In this document: piece after piece, positions 36,200 through 48,241 of the stretch
Layout of the letters: each line of letters begins with the position of its first letter
Position numbering within the stretch: position 1 is the stretch's first letter
Assembly (NCBI GenBank): GCA_039654915.1
Contig: CM077599.1
Coordinates: forward strand, 65,462,501-65,526,500
Direction of reading: 5' to 3'
Source of the DNA: Aquilaria yunnanensis
Taxonomy: Eukaryota; Streptophyta; Magnoliopsida; Malvales; Thymelaeaceae
Length of the DNA: 64,000 bases
Position numbers and translations under genes: made by a program
The notes under the pieces: generated by a model
Told to the model about the DNA's origin: nothing
Seen by the model: only the letters and a program-made list of their open reading frames with translations
Databases searched by the model: none

Positions 36200-38680
36200 G
36201 AATTCATATTGAAAATATCATTCATAACTTGTTTGGAATAGAAACATTCATAACTTGTTTCGAATGAAATTGAAATATTCACGACTTATTTGGAATGGAA
36301 ACATTCATAACTTTTTTGGAATGAAATAGAAATATTCATAACTTGTTTGAAATGAAATGGAAACATTCACAACTTATTTAGAATGAAATGGAAACTTTCA
36401 CAACTAGTTTGGAATGAAATTATTCACAACTTGTTTAGAATAAAATGGAAATATTCACAACTTATTTTGAATGGAAACATGCACAACTTATTTTGAATTG
36501 AAATATTCATAACTTGTTTAGAATGAAATGAAAATATTCACAACTTTTTTGGAATAGAATCATTCACAACCGGTTTGGAACGGAAACATTCATACCTTGT
36601 TTGGAACAAAAACATTCACATTTTTTTTTGAATGGAATGGAAACATTCAAAATTGGTATACAATGGAATGAAAACATTCACAACTTATTTAGAATGGAAA
36701 CATTTACAACTTGCTTAGAGTTAAATGAAAACATTCAAAACTTGCTTAAAATAAAATGGAAACATTCATAACTTATTTAGAATAAAATGAAAACATTCAC
36801 TATTTGTTTAGAATGGAAATATTCACTATTCATTTTGAATGAAATGGAAACATCCACAACTTGTTTGGAATAGAAACATTCATAACTTGTTTAGATTGAA
36901 GTGGAAACATTCACAACTTATTTGGAATAGAAACATTCACAACTTCTTTAAAATGAAATGGAAACACTTTCAACTTGTTTTGAATGAAAACTTTTGTAAC
37001 TTATTTAGAATGAAACGGAAACGTTAAAAACATTCATAACTTGTTTAGAATGACGTAGAAACATCCACAACTTGTTTGGAATGAAACCATTCATAACTTG
37101 TTTAGAATGAAAATATTCACAACTTGTTTAGAATAAACAAAAAACATTTATAACTTGTTTAGAATGAAGCTGAATCATTCATAACTTATTTACATTGAAA
37201 TGGAAGCATTCATAAGTTGTTTAGAATGGAAATATTCACAACCTGTTTAGAATGAAATATAAACATTCACAATTTATTTAGAATGAAATGGAAACATATG
37301 TAACTTGTTTAGAATGAAAACATTCACAACTTGTTTAGATTAAAATGGAAGCATTCATAACTTGTTTGGAATGAAAACATTCATAACTTGTATAGAATAA
37401 ACTCAAAATATTCACAACTTCTTTAGAAAGAAAATGAAACATTCACAACTTATTTAGAATGAAATTGAAACATTCACAACTTTTTTAGAATGAAATAGAA
37501 ATATTTATAACTTATTTTGAATGAAATGGAAATGTTCTCAACTTGTTTAGGATGAAAATATTCAAAACCTGCTTGGAATGGAAATATTCACAACTTGAAA
37601 TGAACTAGAATCATTACAACTTATTTAGAATGAAATGGAAACATTTACAACTTATTTAGAATGAAATGGAAACATTTATAAATTGTTTGGAATGAAAAAC
37701 ATTCACAACTTATTTAGAAAGAAATAGAAACATTCACAACTTGTTTAGAATGAAATGAGAACATTCACATCTTATTTAGAATGAAAATAAAACATTCACA
37801 ATTTATTTAGAATGAATTGGAAACATTCACAACATATTTGGAATGGAAAAATTCACAACTTGTTTAGAATAAACTGGAAACATTCCCAACATGTTTAAAA
37901 TGAAATGAAAACATTCATAACTTATTGAGAAAGAAATGGAAACATTCACAACCTGTTTTGAATAGAAACATTCACAACTTGTTTGTTTTGGAAACATTCA
38001 CAACTTATTAGAATGAAACGGAAACATTCACAACTTATTAGAATGAAATGGAAATATTCACAATTTGTTTAGAATGGAATGGAAATATTCATAACTTATT
38101 TAGAATGAAATGAAATGAAAACATTCACTACTTGTTTAGATTATGAAAACAGTCATAACTTGTTTAGAATGGAAATATTCATAAATTATTTGGATTGGAA
38201 ACATTCATAACCTGTTTAGATTGAAATGGAAACGTTTACAACTTGTTTGGAAGGGAAACACTCACAACTTGTCACAACTTATTTAGAATGAAAATAGTTA
38301 CCAGTTGTTTAGAATGAAATGAAAATTTTCCCAATTTATTTAGAATAAAATGAAAATGTTCTCAACATGTTTGGAATTGAAAAATTCACAACTTGTTTGG
38401 AATGGAAACATTCACAACTTGTTTGAAATAAAATGAAAACATTCATAACTTGTTTAGTATGAAATTGAAACATTCATAACTTGTTTGGAATGGGAACATG
38501 CAAAACTTGTTTACAATGAAATAGAATCATTCACAACTTGTTTAGAATGAAAACATTCACAACATGGAAATGGAAAATTTCACAAATTGTATGGAATGGA
38601 ATGGAAACATTCACAACTTATTTAGAATCAAATGGAAATATTAACAACATGTTTAAAATGGAAACATTCACAACTGGTTT
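36200..38680. repeat. Minisatellite array, 31/26-bp units, left block
   Basis: About 2.48 kb of head-to-tail AT-rich units. The long unit (31 bp) reads GAATGAAATGGAAACATTCA followed by CAACTTGTTTA. The short unit (26 bp) lacks the GAAAT step. Long and short units often alternate, giving a 57-bp higher-order period, seen in the open frame 36839-37027 as a 19-residue repeat. Units vary by substitution (TTTAGAAT/TTTGGAAT, CATAACTT/CACAACTT). There are roughly 80-90 units. It is not a CRISPR: there are no unique spacers. Confidence 0.95.
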
Positions 38681-41600
38681 TGTGAGTGCCCTAATTTTAT
38701 CAGGTAATTAATTTATTTTATTTACATAATCCTTGATAATATTATGCTTGCACGCTAGGTTTAAGTCAAGTTAATGAGTCAAATAGTCATTGGAGTTCAT
38801 AGGATTAAAAATCTAAGGTAAATTAGCCACAAGGGCAACTAGGGGTGTTTTGGTAATTTGGCATGTCAAAGGTAAAAAATGTGACCAAGAGAGATATAAT
38901 TGAGCTTCTAGAGGTGAAATAAATATCTCGATGAAATTTGAACTCAATTTGACCAAATATTGACTTTTTCTTACTAAGGAAGCAAGGAAAGGCAAAATGG
39001 TTATTTGACCTAGGAAGGTGAGAAATGGCATTTGAAACCATTTTGTGAAATTTGGTGAAGTTTGAAGTTAAATTGATGAAGTTTGAGACTTTTCCTATAA
39101 GTAAAGCTAAAAAGAGCATTTTGATAATTTTGGTTAGTCAAATTTGGTCAAACCTGAGTCAAACTTGGTAAAATAGAGTCAACCCTGGTCAAGGGTAGGA
39201 AAATACATGGTTGGAAGTGGAGGAAACAAAATATAAAAATTTAAGTGTAAATGGAGACATATTTGAGTATTTTATGAAGGTAACTTCATTTTAACCAAGG
39301 GTTATGAGGCCTAAATGCCATTTTCACCCTAAGCATCTCTTGTAAACTTTAGGGAATGCGGTAACTTGGCTTTGAGGCAGGAAATAAGCTTCCAAAAACA
39401 TGGAAGAGCCCTCATTTCCTTTGGTTAAAAAGGCTAAACCACTACTAATCATGTAAAGGCCTTAATCCTCTACCATTTTAACCATTTCACCTATTTTTCA
39501 TCCTTATTCAACTCCAGACACTCCAGCTCACTTTCTTCTCTTCCTCTATCATTTAGCATGTCCTAAAACCTCAAAAACATAGAAACTCACTAAAATAATA
39601 AAGCAAAAATAAGAGAAAATGAGTTTCTAAGTGAGAAATCAAAGAAAGAGTATGTTTGTTGTAAAGGAGGGCTTACGAGTTTGGTTTCCTTTTTCTCCAA
39701 GAGGTGACCATGATTTTGGGCTATTTATTTTGAGGTGAGAAACTTTATTTTACTAGACCTTGGTTTCCTCTTTTTTAAACAACAACCTTTTGCTCATAAA
39801 AACCATCGATTGTTGAGGTTAAGTTTGGTGAGAGTGAGGAGAACAATGGAGCTTTGAAAAGGAGTTTTGGTTTGAGATTTTCTACCAAGGTGAGGAGGTC
39901 TTTTTGGTTTGTTTATGTGTAGTAAAAAATGTTGCCCCTAGGCTCAAAATGTGTTGATGGGTCAAGTGGTTATTTTACTATGTAGTTAAGGAATTCCGAG
40001 GAGACTAGGAAAAGACTTTTGGTGCTTGAAACTTGAGCTTGCAATGTGGTGATTTACACAATGGTAAGGTGTTCTAACCCTTTTCTCTTTGGGAAGCTTT
40101 GGCCATACTTTAGCTTTTTTAAAATCTAGGACAAATGGTAGGGCAAAAAGGGCACAGGGTGACCAATAGAGCCAAAGAGGGCTCATGTGGTACTAATGTC
40201 AAATCTAGCTTTTAATTTTGGGCAATAGGTGGTGTCCTTGGTGCATGGGCTGTAAAATAGTGTGTGGATCAAGCATTGGATGCTTGGTAGATAAGTGTGG
40301 CTAAACCTTCAAGGTTTTGGCAAGCACAAGAAAAGTGTGCCTCAGTTTGGGTTGTGCATGTGTAGCATGGGCTCCTAGGTACATGAGTATTTTGGAATGC
40401 CTAGGAGCATGGTGAGTTGGGTGTGACAAGGCGCACATGTATGCACCTAAGGGGTCACGTAGCCGTGTGTGCCAAAAGGACTCCCAATGGCACACCTAAG
40501 GTGCGCGTGTGCATACGCCTATGGGCTCGTGGCTGTGCGCACTTAAGAGGTTGTATGGGCATGCCTTAAGGGCTTAGTTTCCATGTGAGCCTTGGGTTAT
40601 GGTCATGACCCATGTGGAGAAGCCCACGGTAGAAACCCTATGGCCCAAATGGCACTCAAGCCTACTAAATGACTTGGGCCACAAATAAGCACACACATCG
40701 GCCTAATAGGGCATAAGTCCCAAGATGGGGAAAAATACTTCCAAGGGCACTAGAACACATATCAAATTAGGTTAAACCCTGCTGCATACAATAAGGGAGT
40801 TTTGAGCTAGTGAAAGCTGGCAAGCTCAAGGGCAAATGCAAGGATGCATGCTCAAAGGCAAATGTAAGGATGCATGCTCAAGGGCAAAAATGGAATAATG
40901 GGTATTTTGTTTGTTTGTTTGTTGTTTGTCTATTTGCTTGCATGTGTGAGAAGTATGAGGAGTCACGCATTCAAAGGGGCATGATATGATGATCGTTGTA
41001 TAATACTCTATGCCCTAAAAACTCATGGCATGCTCATATAGTTTATGGGCAAGGTTTATGCATGCATGATCATATGTGCATATGGTCCATTATGTGTGAT
41101 GTTGTTATGTATTGTTTGTTTTAGAATGCCTTACTAAGTATTTTATATACTTACCCTTATTGTTAATGTGCAAATAACATCATCCGGGAGACAAATAATC
41201 CACAGTGATTATTTGATACTTGTTTGTTAGTTTCTCATAGGTACATTTTGCATACACTACATGTTCATTTTTCATATGTTGTATGCACTTATGGTCAGAG
41301 TTTAACTCTAAACTTATTTGCCTTATACAACAAGGTAGTCAAGTAAAGACTTCTTGGGTCGCTCCTCACTTGAGTTTATCTCTCCCAGGCAAAGGTAGGC
41401 CTGCCGACCGTTTGGGTCATGACTATTTTGTAGCAGAAGTTAGTAGCTAGTATGAGGTCTACGGGTATTGACTTTAACATAGCATAACTGTGGCATATAT
41501 TATTATTAATTCGGGTTAGGCTTATCAACCCATGACATTACTTGCTTAGGTTAATAGGCAAAACACTTAGATATTGTGTTGCCATAGTATTTACTTGCTA

Positions 41601-41957
41601 TGAGTGTAGTTTTCATCCATGGTTTAGCATGATATATTATTTGTGCATGCATGAGCATTAAAAATGTTTTTCTTACGTGGTTGTACATATTTATTTCATG
41701 TTTTCTTTAAATCTCGCCAAACCACTATCTTAGTTTAATAAACTTAAGTGTTTTATTGGAACTAAGTAAATGTTTCTCTTAACTTTCAAGTAAATACTAA
41801 ACGCTAGGCAAGTGGGTAAGATTTATATAGTAAATCTCGGTAAAAGATCCTAGAAATGAGAAACGATTCTGGCCTAATTAGGAGTTTGGATTAGGCAACA
41901 GAATAATTTAGCCTAAGTAAGAAATTAATTAGGTATTTGTTAGGATGGTTCCTTACA
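38681..41957 (+). mobile_element. Solo LTR, 3,277 bp, inside the minisatellite
   Basis: Begins TGTGAG and ends CTTACA (inverted repeats with one difference). It is flanked by GGTTT (38676-38680) and AGTTT (41958-41962), a 5-bp duplication of a minisatellite unit with one change. No gag-pol is present. Length, lack of coding sequence and a TATTTTATATACTTACCC-type stretch near 41140 suggest a long LTR of a chromovirus such as Del/Tekay; this is inference. Short frames in it (for example 40301-40495) are not genes. Confidence 0.78.
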
Positions 41958-42845
41958 AGTTTAGAATGAAGTGGAAAGATTCACAACTTGTTTATAATAA
42001 AATGGAAACATTCATAACTTGTTTGGAAGGAAAACATTAACAACATATTTAGAATAAAATAGAAACCTTTACAACTTGTTTGGAATAGAAACATTCCCAA
42101 CTTATTTAAAATGAAATGGAAATGTTCACAACTTGTTTAGAATGGAAACATTCACTACTTGTTTATAATGAAATAGAAATTTTCAGAACATGTTTAAAAT
42201 GAAGTAGAAACATTTAGAACTTATTTAGAATAAAATGGAAACATTCACAAGTTGTTTAGAATGCAGTGGAAACATGCATAACTTGTTTGGAATGAAATGG
42301 AAACATACATAACAAGTTTAGAATGAAATAGAAACATTTAGAACTTGTTTGGAATGAAATGGAAACATTTACAACTTATTTAGAATGAAATGGGAACATT
42401 CACAACTTAGTTATAATGAAATGGAAACAATCACGACTTATTCGAAATGAAATGAAAACGTTTAACACTTGCTAAGAATGAAATGGAAATGTTTAAAACT
42501 TGTTTAGAATAAAATGAAACATTCATAGCTTGTTTAGAATGAAATTGAAATATTCACGACTTGTTTGGAATGAAAACATTCATAATTTGTTAGGAATGTA
42601 ATAGAAACATTCATAACTTGTTTAGAATGAAATGGAAACATTCATAACTTGTTTAGAAAGAAATGAAGACATTCATAACTAGTTTGAAATGGAAATATTC
42701 ACAACTTGTTTATAATAAAATAAAAATATTCACAACTTATTTAGAATGGAAACATGGAAACATTCGCAACTTATTTTAAATTGAAACACTCACAATCTGT
42801 TTAAAATGAAATGGAAACATTCACAACTTCTTTAGAATGAAATGA
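41958..42845. repeat. Minisatellite array, 31/26-bp units, right block
   Basis: Continuation of the array at 36200-38680 with the same units and orientation, about 0.89 kb or some 30 units. It resumes in phase directly after the solo LTR and ends at AGAATGAAATGAAACCAAG near 42845, where LINE-like sequence restarts. Confidence 0.94.
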
Positions 42846-43518
42846 AACCAAGTTGTAATTGCACAATGAAATAGTTTTGCTCAACATCATCAAGCATTAA
42901 AACTCTAATTTTAGTTTGCCAAGCATGTTGAATGTATGAGTTAATGAAAGGCACTGTGAATCTTTAGGGATCAATCACTTAATAAGAATAACAACTTTTC
43001 ATTAAAGCCTAACTAGCTGAGAAAGCAAGCCCATAAAGGGGAATGTAATTAGATTGGAATATTACCATGTCTAAGAACAAGGAATGAGAACAACAATGAT
43101 GTATAATGTTCTTCATGGGTGCTTAGTTATACTACATATTTATGGAGAAGAAGATGTCAAGGGTTTTGCTCTTACAAATCCCAAATTTAAAAATAATTCT
43201 AAGCTCCTGTACAAAACCCAAACTGAAACATTTTTTCTTAGAGCAATACACCTTATAATTAGATACACAAAAAGGAAATTCAAAGGAGGCATAATGATTA
43301 ACACATCAAGGTGTCCAACGATTGTACTAAAGATGGCTAGAATGTTATTCAAGCAATGAATCGCCATGTATAGTGCCTATGTAATAAGAATGAACAATAG
43401 TTCACCCAAATTAAAGAAAGCTTGGTGATGATAAACAAAACTGGCAAAGGTAAAGATTAGACTGCTAAGTATTAAATGTAAATTTTTCCTCCATTACCTT
43501 ATAACACCATTGATTATT
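42846..43518 (-). pseudogene. LINE ORF1 start region, cut off by the minisatellite
   Basis: Minus-strand frame about 42965-42846 encodes RFTVPFINSYIQHAWQTK, then an MLDDVEQNYFIVQLQLGF segment. This matches the pattern of the conserved N-terminal domain of plant LINE ORF1 (DUF4283 type: a tryptophan after a helix, then an acidic turn and an aromatic strand). The minus-strand frame at 36190 continues with FQYEFHEP and DTFILVQ, the expected next part. Upstream, to about 43518, the sequence is unassigned and may be the LINE 5' region. The open frames 43084-43359 (+) and 43367-43140 (-) are not recognised. Confidence 0.45.
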
Positions 43519-43523
43519 CCCTC

Positions 43524-46502
43524 TGTGGCAGAAGCGGCGGCTTGGAATAAGGAAAATATGCGAAAAAAAGCACTTAGCTGAGTCATTAGAACTCGTGTCA
43601 CTTGGCTACAATTGGCTAGTCATTACCTAAGTTTAGAAAACCCATAAATGCAACTACTCTCTATCCTACCCTACACAGAAAATATGCATGAGTGGCTTTG
43701 GTCATGTACATGATATTAAAACAATATACTTAAAAACAATACTAGCACTAGACTTTTAAAACCAATTAAAACTTAGCCAAAGCTGGAAACCAATGGTTAC
43801 TTAACCATAAGTAATAACTGTGTTGCACATATTTAATCCTACTTGTGTATAACCCAAAAGGAACCCTTAAATTGTCTAAATCTAAATAGGAAACTTAGTA
43901 CTCAAACTACCCTAACTGAGGCAACTATACTATACTGAGATTTTCCATTGTAGCTTACACTTTTTTATTACTTCGAGTGTAGCTCCATGGACCCTTTCCT
44001 GTGCACTTAGTCTCCTAAACTAGGAAAACCATAAAACACTTATAGTGAGTGCTGCACATGATTACAAAATAAAACTTAAAACATAAGAAGGTTCATAAAA
44101 GGTACTTATAAGAAAACTTGGCTTAATAGCTCCCTCTAGCTACCAGGCCCACTTATCCTCATTCTTTTTCCTTATTTGCACAATAAGAAACTTAAAAAAA
44201 TAAGAATAATTGGTTCTTAGTAAAAGATTTCTTAGAAAATGGAACATGCAAGTAGAAGACACACATAAGCATACATATATACAACATATTTATCACCTGT
44301 AAAAAAAATTATACAATAATATAAATACAATAAATGTATGCAAATGAATCAAATACAATGCACATGCAATACATAATACTTGGGACTTCTTACACCTGAA
44401 GGTGTTCATTACTTGCCATGATCTCAAATGACGAAAGTACTTAAGACACTAGCCCACATATTCCAAAATCTTTTTCTCCCTTAAGTCTCATTTACAAGAA
44501 CCTTAGTCTTGCATCTTAGAGTAAGGCATCCTTACTCACTATCCTAAATCGCCATCTAGGACTCTTACCTAGCACCTACTACTTTACTTTCTTTTTTCTT
44601 ATCTTATTGTGTCGGGTAGCTACCTTAGTGGCTTTACTTATTCAGACACCTAGTGGCTTTTGCTTGCTAAGACCAAGGCTTGGTAAAGGCCCCTTTAGGA
44701 TCCTACCTAGTGCTTGAATGTTCAAGACCTCAAATATTGGGTCACTAAGGGTCTACGATCTGTCTTAGCCTTACACCTAGTGCTTATTTTGCATCTTAAG
44801 TCACTTAGCTTCTTAGCCACCATACTTGGCCTAAATTCCTTAGCCACCTCTCACGATTTCTTACGGTTCCTTTCCTTAGTGACTTACTTAGGCCACTTAG
44901 TGTATTCCTAGCACCCATGAATTATAAATCTTCTAACTTGGGTAACTAGGACACTACCCCATTCTTTAGCCCCTTTTAGCCTCTTTAGGTCATCCTTGAG
45001 TGCTAATGGAGGATTTCTTAAGGATTCCTCATGATGTTTGAGGTCCAAGACCTTTCTTTTAACTCAATTTGAAGTTCCAATCCTCACTTATCCACCATAT
45101 AAAACTTAACACTCAAAGTGTTTGGTGACTTACCCATATTGCCTTAGTTTCCTAACTTCCAATGCATTAACTTACTTGGGAGTAGTTTAATTATCAATTT
45201 CACACTTTCATAGGCCTTAGGAATGTTCAAGGACACTTAGATACCCATTAGGAAGGTTAAAAATACCTCTTAAGTCTAGCCAAAGTATGCCTAGGTGTTG
45301 TGATGCTAAAGTTCGACGGCTGCAGTGCCAAAGGCCAATTTTCTCAACCTTGGGCCATGCCCCCTGGCACTGCAGTGCCAATACTGGCATCATGTTTCCA
45401 AGAGCATGTTGTTATGGGTGCTTTAATGTGGGAAGCTAGCACTAGGGCGCCAGATCTACACCTTTCACCCATCTTTGCCCCCTTTTGCCACTTCTTTTGA
45501 TTCCTCTTAAATAAACCCAATTCCTATCACTAAATTTTTTTTCCCAAGTTCAAATGCAACTAAAATGCATTAGAAATGTATATGAAACACTTAAAATCCC
45601 TTACTTCAACTCCATATATGCAAAATCCAAGCCAAAGTAAGCACTATGCACCATAAGCTCCTTCTAAGTGCTCTTGCAGTTCCAAGCAAAATCCTTCACC
45701 ATAGGCACTTAAATTAGCTAGACCAAGACAAATTATACTTACCCAATCAACCAAGAACTGTTTCTAATAAGTGAATTGGTCCATACCTTGATTTTGAGCT
45801 TCAAATTCTTAAAACACCAACAAAAAGGCCTTAACACCTTCAATCTAGTTTGAGCTTGATAAATATTACTTCAAGGGTTCCATTTTCATCAAGAATTTGT
45901 GGATTTGGGAGCTAAAGAGCTACATCTATGGTTGAGGGAGGAGAGCTATGGCTTAGATGGAGGAAGAAGAAAAATAGTGACATCTTCCCCCTTCCAACCT
46001 CCTTTTAATATCTCTTACTCTCAACCACTCCATCAACTTAGCTCCACTTGCCACTTAAACTCCCAATCCTTGCTTGGCTTCCTTTTTTCGCTTTTTAGAC
46101 TTTCCATGGTACCCCATTTATGTCCCATTGAAGTCCATTTAGTCTCCTTACTTAGCTCAAGCTAGTCTTTAGGCCTTTGGTACTCAATTACTAATACTTA
46201 GCTCAAAATCACCCGTTTTGCTACTTAGGTCCTTATACTAACTTTTATCACTCATATGGGCTATATAACTTATGATCTTGCATATTTAGGTAATTTTTAA
46301 ACTTTTGATCCTAATTCCATTGACTTGGGCAAAATTACCAATTTGCTCCAATTGGCCCTTAAGTGCCTTTAGTGACTTAGGAACCTTTTAAAATACTACT
46401 TACTTGCTTGGCTTGCATAATTAAAATTAAATTGAGGTACTTACCATGGATTTTACTTACCTTGCCCTGTTCGAGCTAGTCTATGCTAGGAGAGCCTTTA
46501 CA
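43524..46502 (-). mobile_element. Solo LTR, 2,979 bp
   Basis: On the plus strand it starts TGTGGCAG and ends CTTTACA, flanked by a perfect 5-bp duplication CCCTC (43519-43523 and 46503-46507). Ends form TGT/ACA. It lacks coding domains. Features typical of long chromoviral LTRs read on the minus strand (start TGTAAAGGCTCTC, splice-like GGTAAGTA motifs), so minus orientation is inferred. It contains an imperfect inverted repeat with two copies of CTGCAGTGCCA (45320-45385). Open frames 44714-44911, 45300-45500 and 45899-46165 are not genes. Confidence 0.85.
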
Positions 46503-46507
46503 CCCTC

Positions 46508-48028
46508 CACCTAGGACTAACGGGGTTTCCAATTTGGTCACATGAAGGACTAACTAGTACAATTTTTGAAAGTTAGATGACTAAGTTATGATGAGTCAAA
46601 CTTAAGGGGCTAACTTGTGTAAGTTGCCAAAGTTGAGGGACTTAAGATTAGTTTCGAACTTACAACATAAGTAGGGGTGAGTATGGGTTGGGTAAACCCG
46701 ACATACAACTTGAACCACCTTATACTATGTTGGGTTGGATTAGGTAAAACTGGATCATGGTTCGTAAGTTAGTTCTAAATCTAGGAGAACCATAGTTCTA
46801 AACCTGAGGTGGAATTGAACCCGAGCTATATGTATAAACATATAATAAAATTATCATATTACTAAATTGCTCATATATACATGTATGAACGTGTACATTT
46901 AAATGTACATTTAAACATGTACATTACTAACTTGCTCATATATTTATGTGTAAACATGTGTATTTAAACACATACTTTAACAATTATAATATTACTAAAT
47001 TGCTCATATACTAAGAACATATATATATAAATAAGGTTAAAAATAAGTTGAATTTTCAAGTTTGGTTGAACCCCGACCCAAAATATGTATACTTTTCTAT
47101 TTTAATAGCAAACTAAACTTGACCATATTTTTTCAACAACCTGACTTGACCCAAACCCAAAAAATTAGGCTAACCCAATTGTTTAGTTTAATGGTGCACC
47201 TGGAACCAAAATAGAGAAAGAAAAGCCAAATGTTGTTTAAAGAACATACAAGACAAATCTCATAAAAAGACATCAAAAGCAAGGCCTCTTCTACAATTTT
47301 CCTCTTCTCCAATCTTTTGCATTCTCCCAGTTGCATAACCCAAATCCGAGCTTCTATCAAATGAGAAATCACCATCTCTACTGCATCTGTTAGCCCTCCA
47401 CCATCCAGCTCTTTGAAGTCATGGTGATTTGGCATAAGTTGATTTGACTGTGGGTGGAAGGGAAGGGCAGCAATTTAAAGGTAAGGGAGTTGATGTCTCA
47501 CTCTTTGAGCAGGGTCTGCAATGGAGTAGTTTGGTATTGGCAAATGACGAAGAAAGGAAACAAGGAGAATGAGGGTATGGACCGACGGCAAGGATGTATG
47601 CATGCATATTTGTTGTTAGTATTGTGTAGATTTAGGGTTAGGGGTAGTGTGGGCTAGTGGGCCTAGTAATTGGGTTGAGCTAGATTAGTGATCTAGTGTT
47701 GAGTTATGGTTGGGGAAAACAAACATGTTAGTTGGGTTGAAGGTTGAGCCGACCCAAATTTAATGCAAAACAATCAAGTTGGGTCAGGTTGGGTAATTTT
47801 TCAATAATTTCAGCATCAAAACAGACCTGAACCTAGCTTTTTTTATTTGGTAATCAGGTTGCAGGTTATACTTTCTACTCTACATTTAAATATAAATTTT
47901 AGTTTTGTTTGATTTTTTGTTCATGGGTTGAGTAGGATTTTTCTAAAACTATCACTATTTCATATTGATTTAATTATACTAACCACTCTAAACACAAGTT
48001 CACTTTTTGTTAAGTTGGGTTTTTCAAA
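46508..48028. other. Intergenic with MITE-like and tandem repeats
   Basis: Blocks rich in GGGTTGGGT/AACCCGAC at about 46680-46770, 47040-47170 and 47690-47790 look like degraded ends of small hAT-type elements, but no clean terminal repeats or TSD could be fixed. Bases 46858-47010 hold 2.3 copies of a 65-68-bp AT-rich tandem repeat (starting ATTACTAAATTGCTCAT at 46858, 46923 and 46991). A minus-strand open frame (47435-47133) containing TDAVEMVISHLIEARIWV is protein-like but unrecognised. Confidence 0.45.
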
Positions 48029-48241
48029 TTGACAAAGTGGAAACAAATTGTGGACCCCTCGGTGATTTTCGCTGTATCGCTTGTTTTATCGTTATCCATT
48101 ACGATTTCCGGAAATGTCGAAACAGCCCTTTGCGGGAGCAAGCAGCGACAAGTCAATATTCGTCGCTGTGACCTGAGCTGTGAATATTACTCCATTTCTC
48201 AGCGGTATCGGATCTCCGACGAGCCTTGATCGATTGGTTGA

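Noticed and set aside
36839..37027. Open frame with a 19-residue repeat
   Set aside because: It is a by-product of the 57-bp minisatellite period; neighbouring units break the frame.
36200..42845. Regular short repeats that might suggest a CRISPR array
   Set aside because: Units abut with no unique spacers, vary freely, and lie in a plant nuclear context.
43084..43367. Opposed 91- and 75-codon frames as a gene
   Set aside because: Neither frame is recognised and they overlap on opposite strands in probable LINE 5' sequence.
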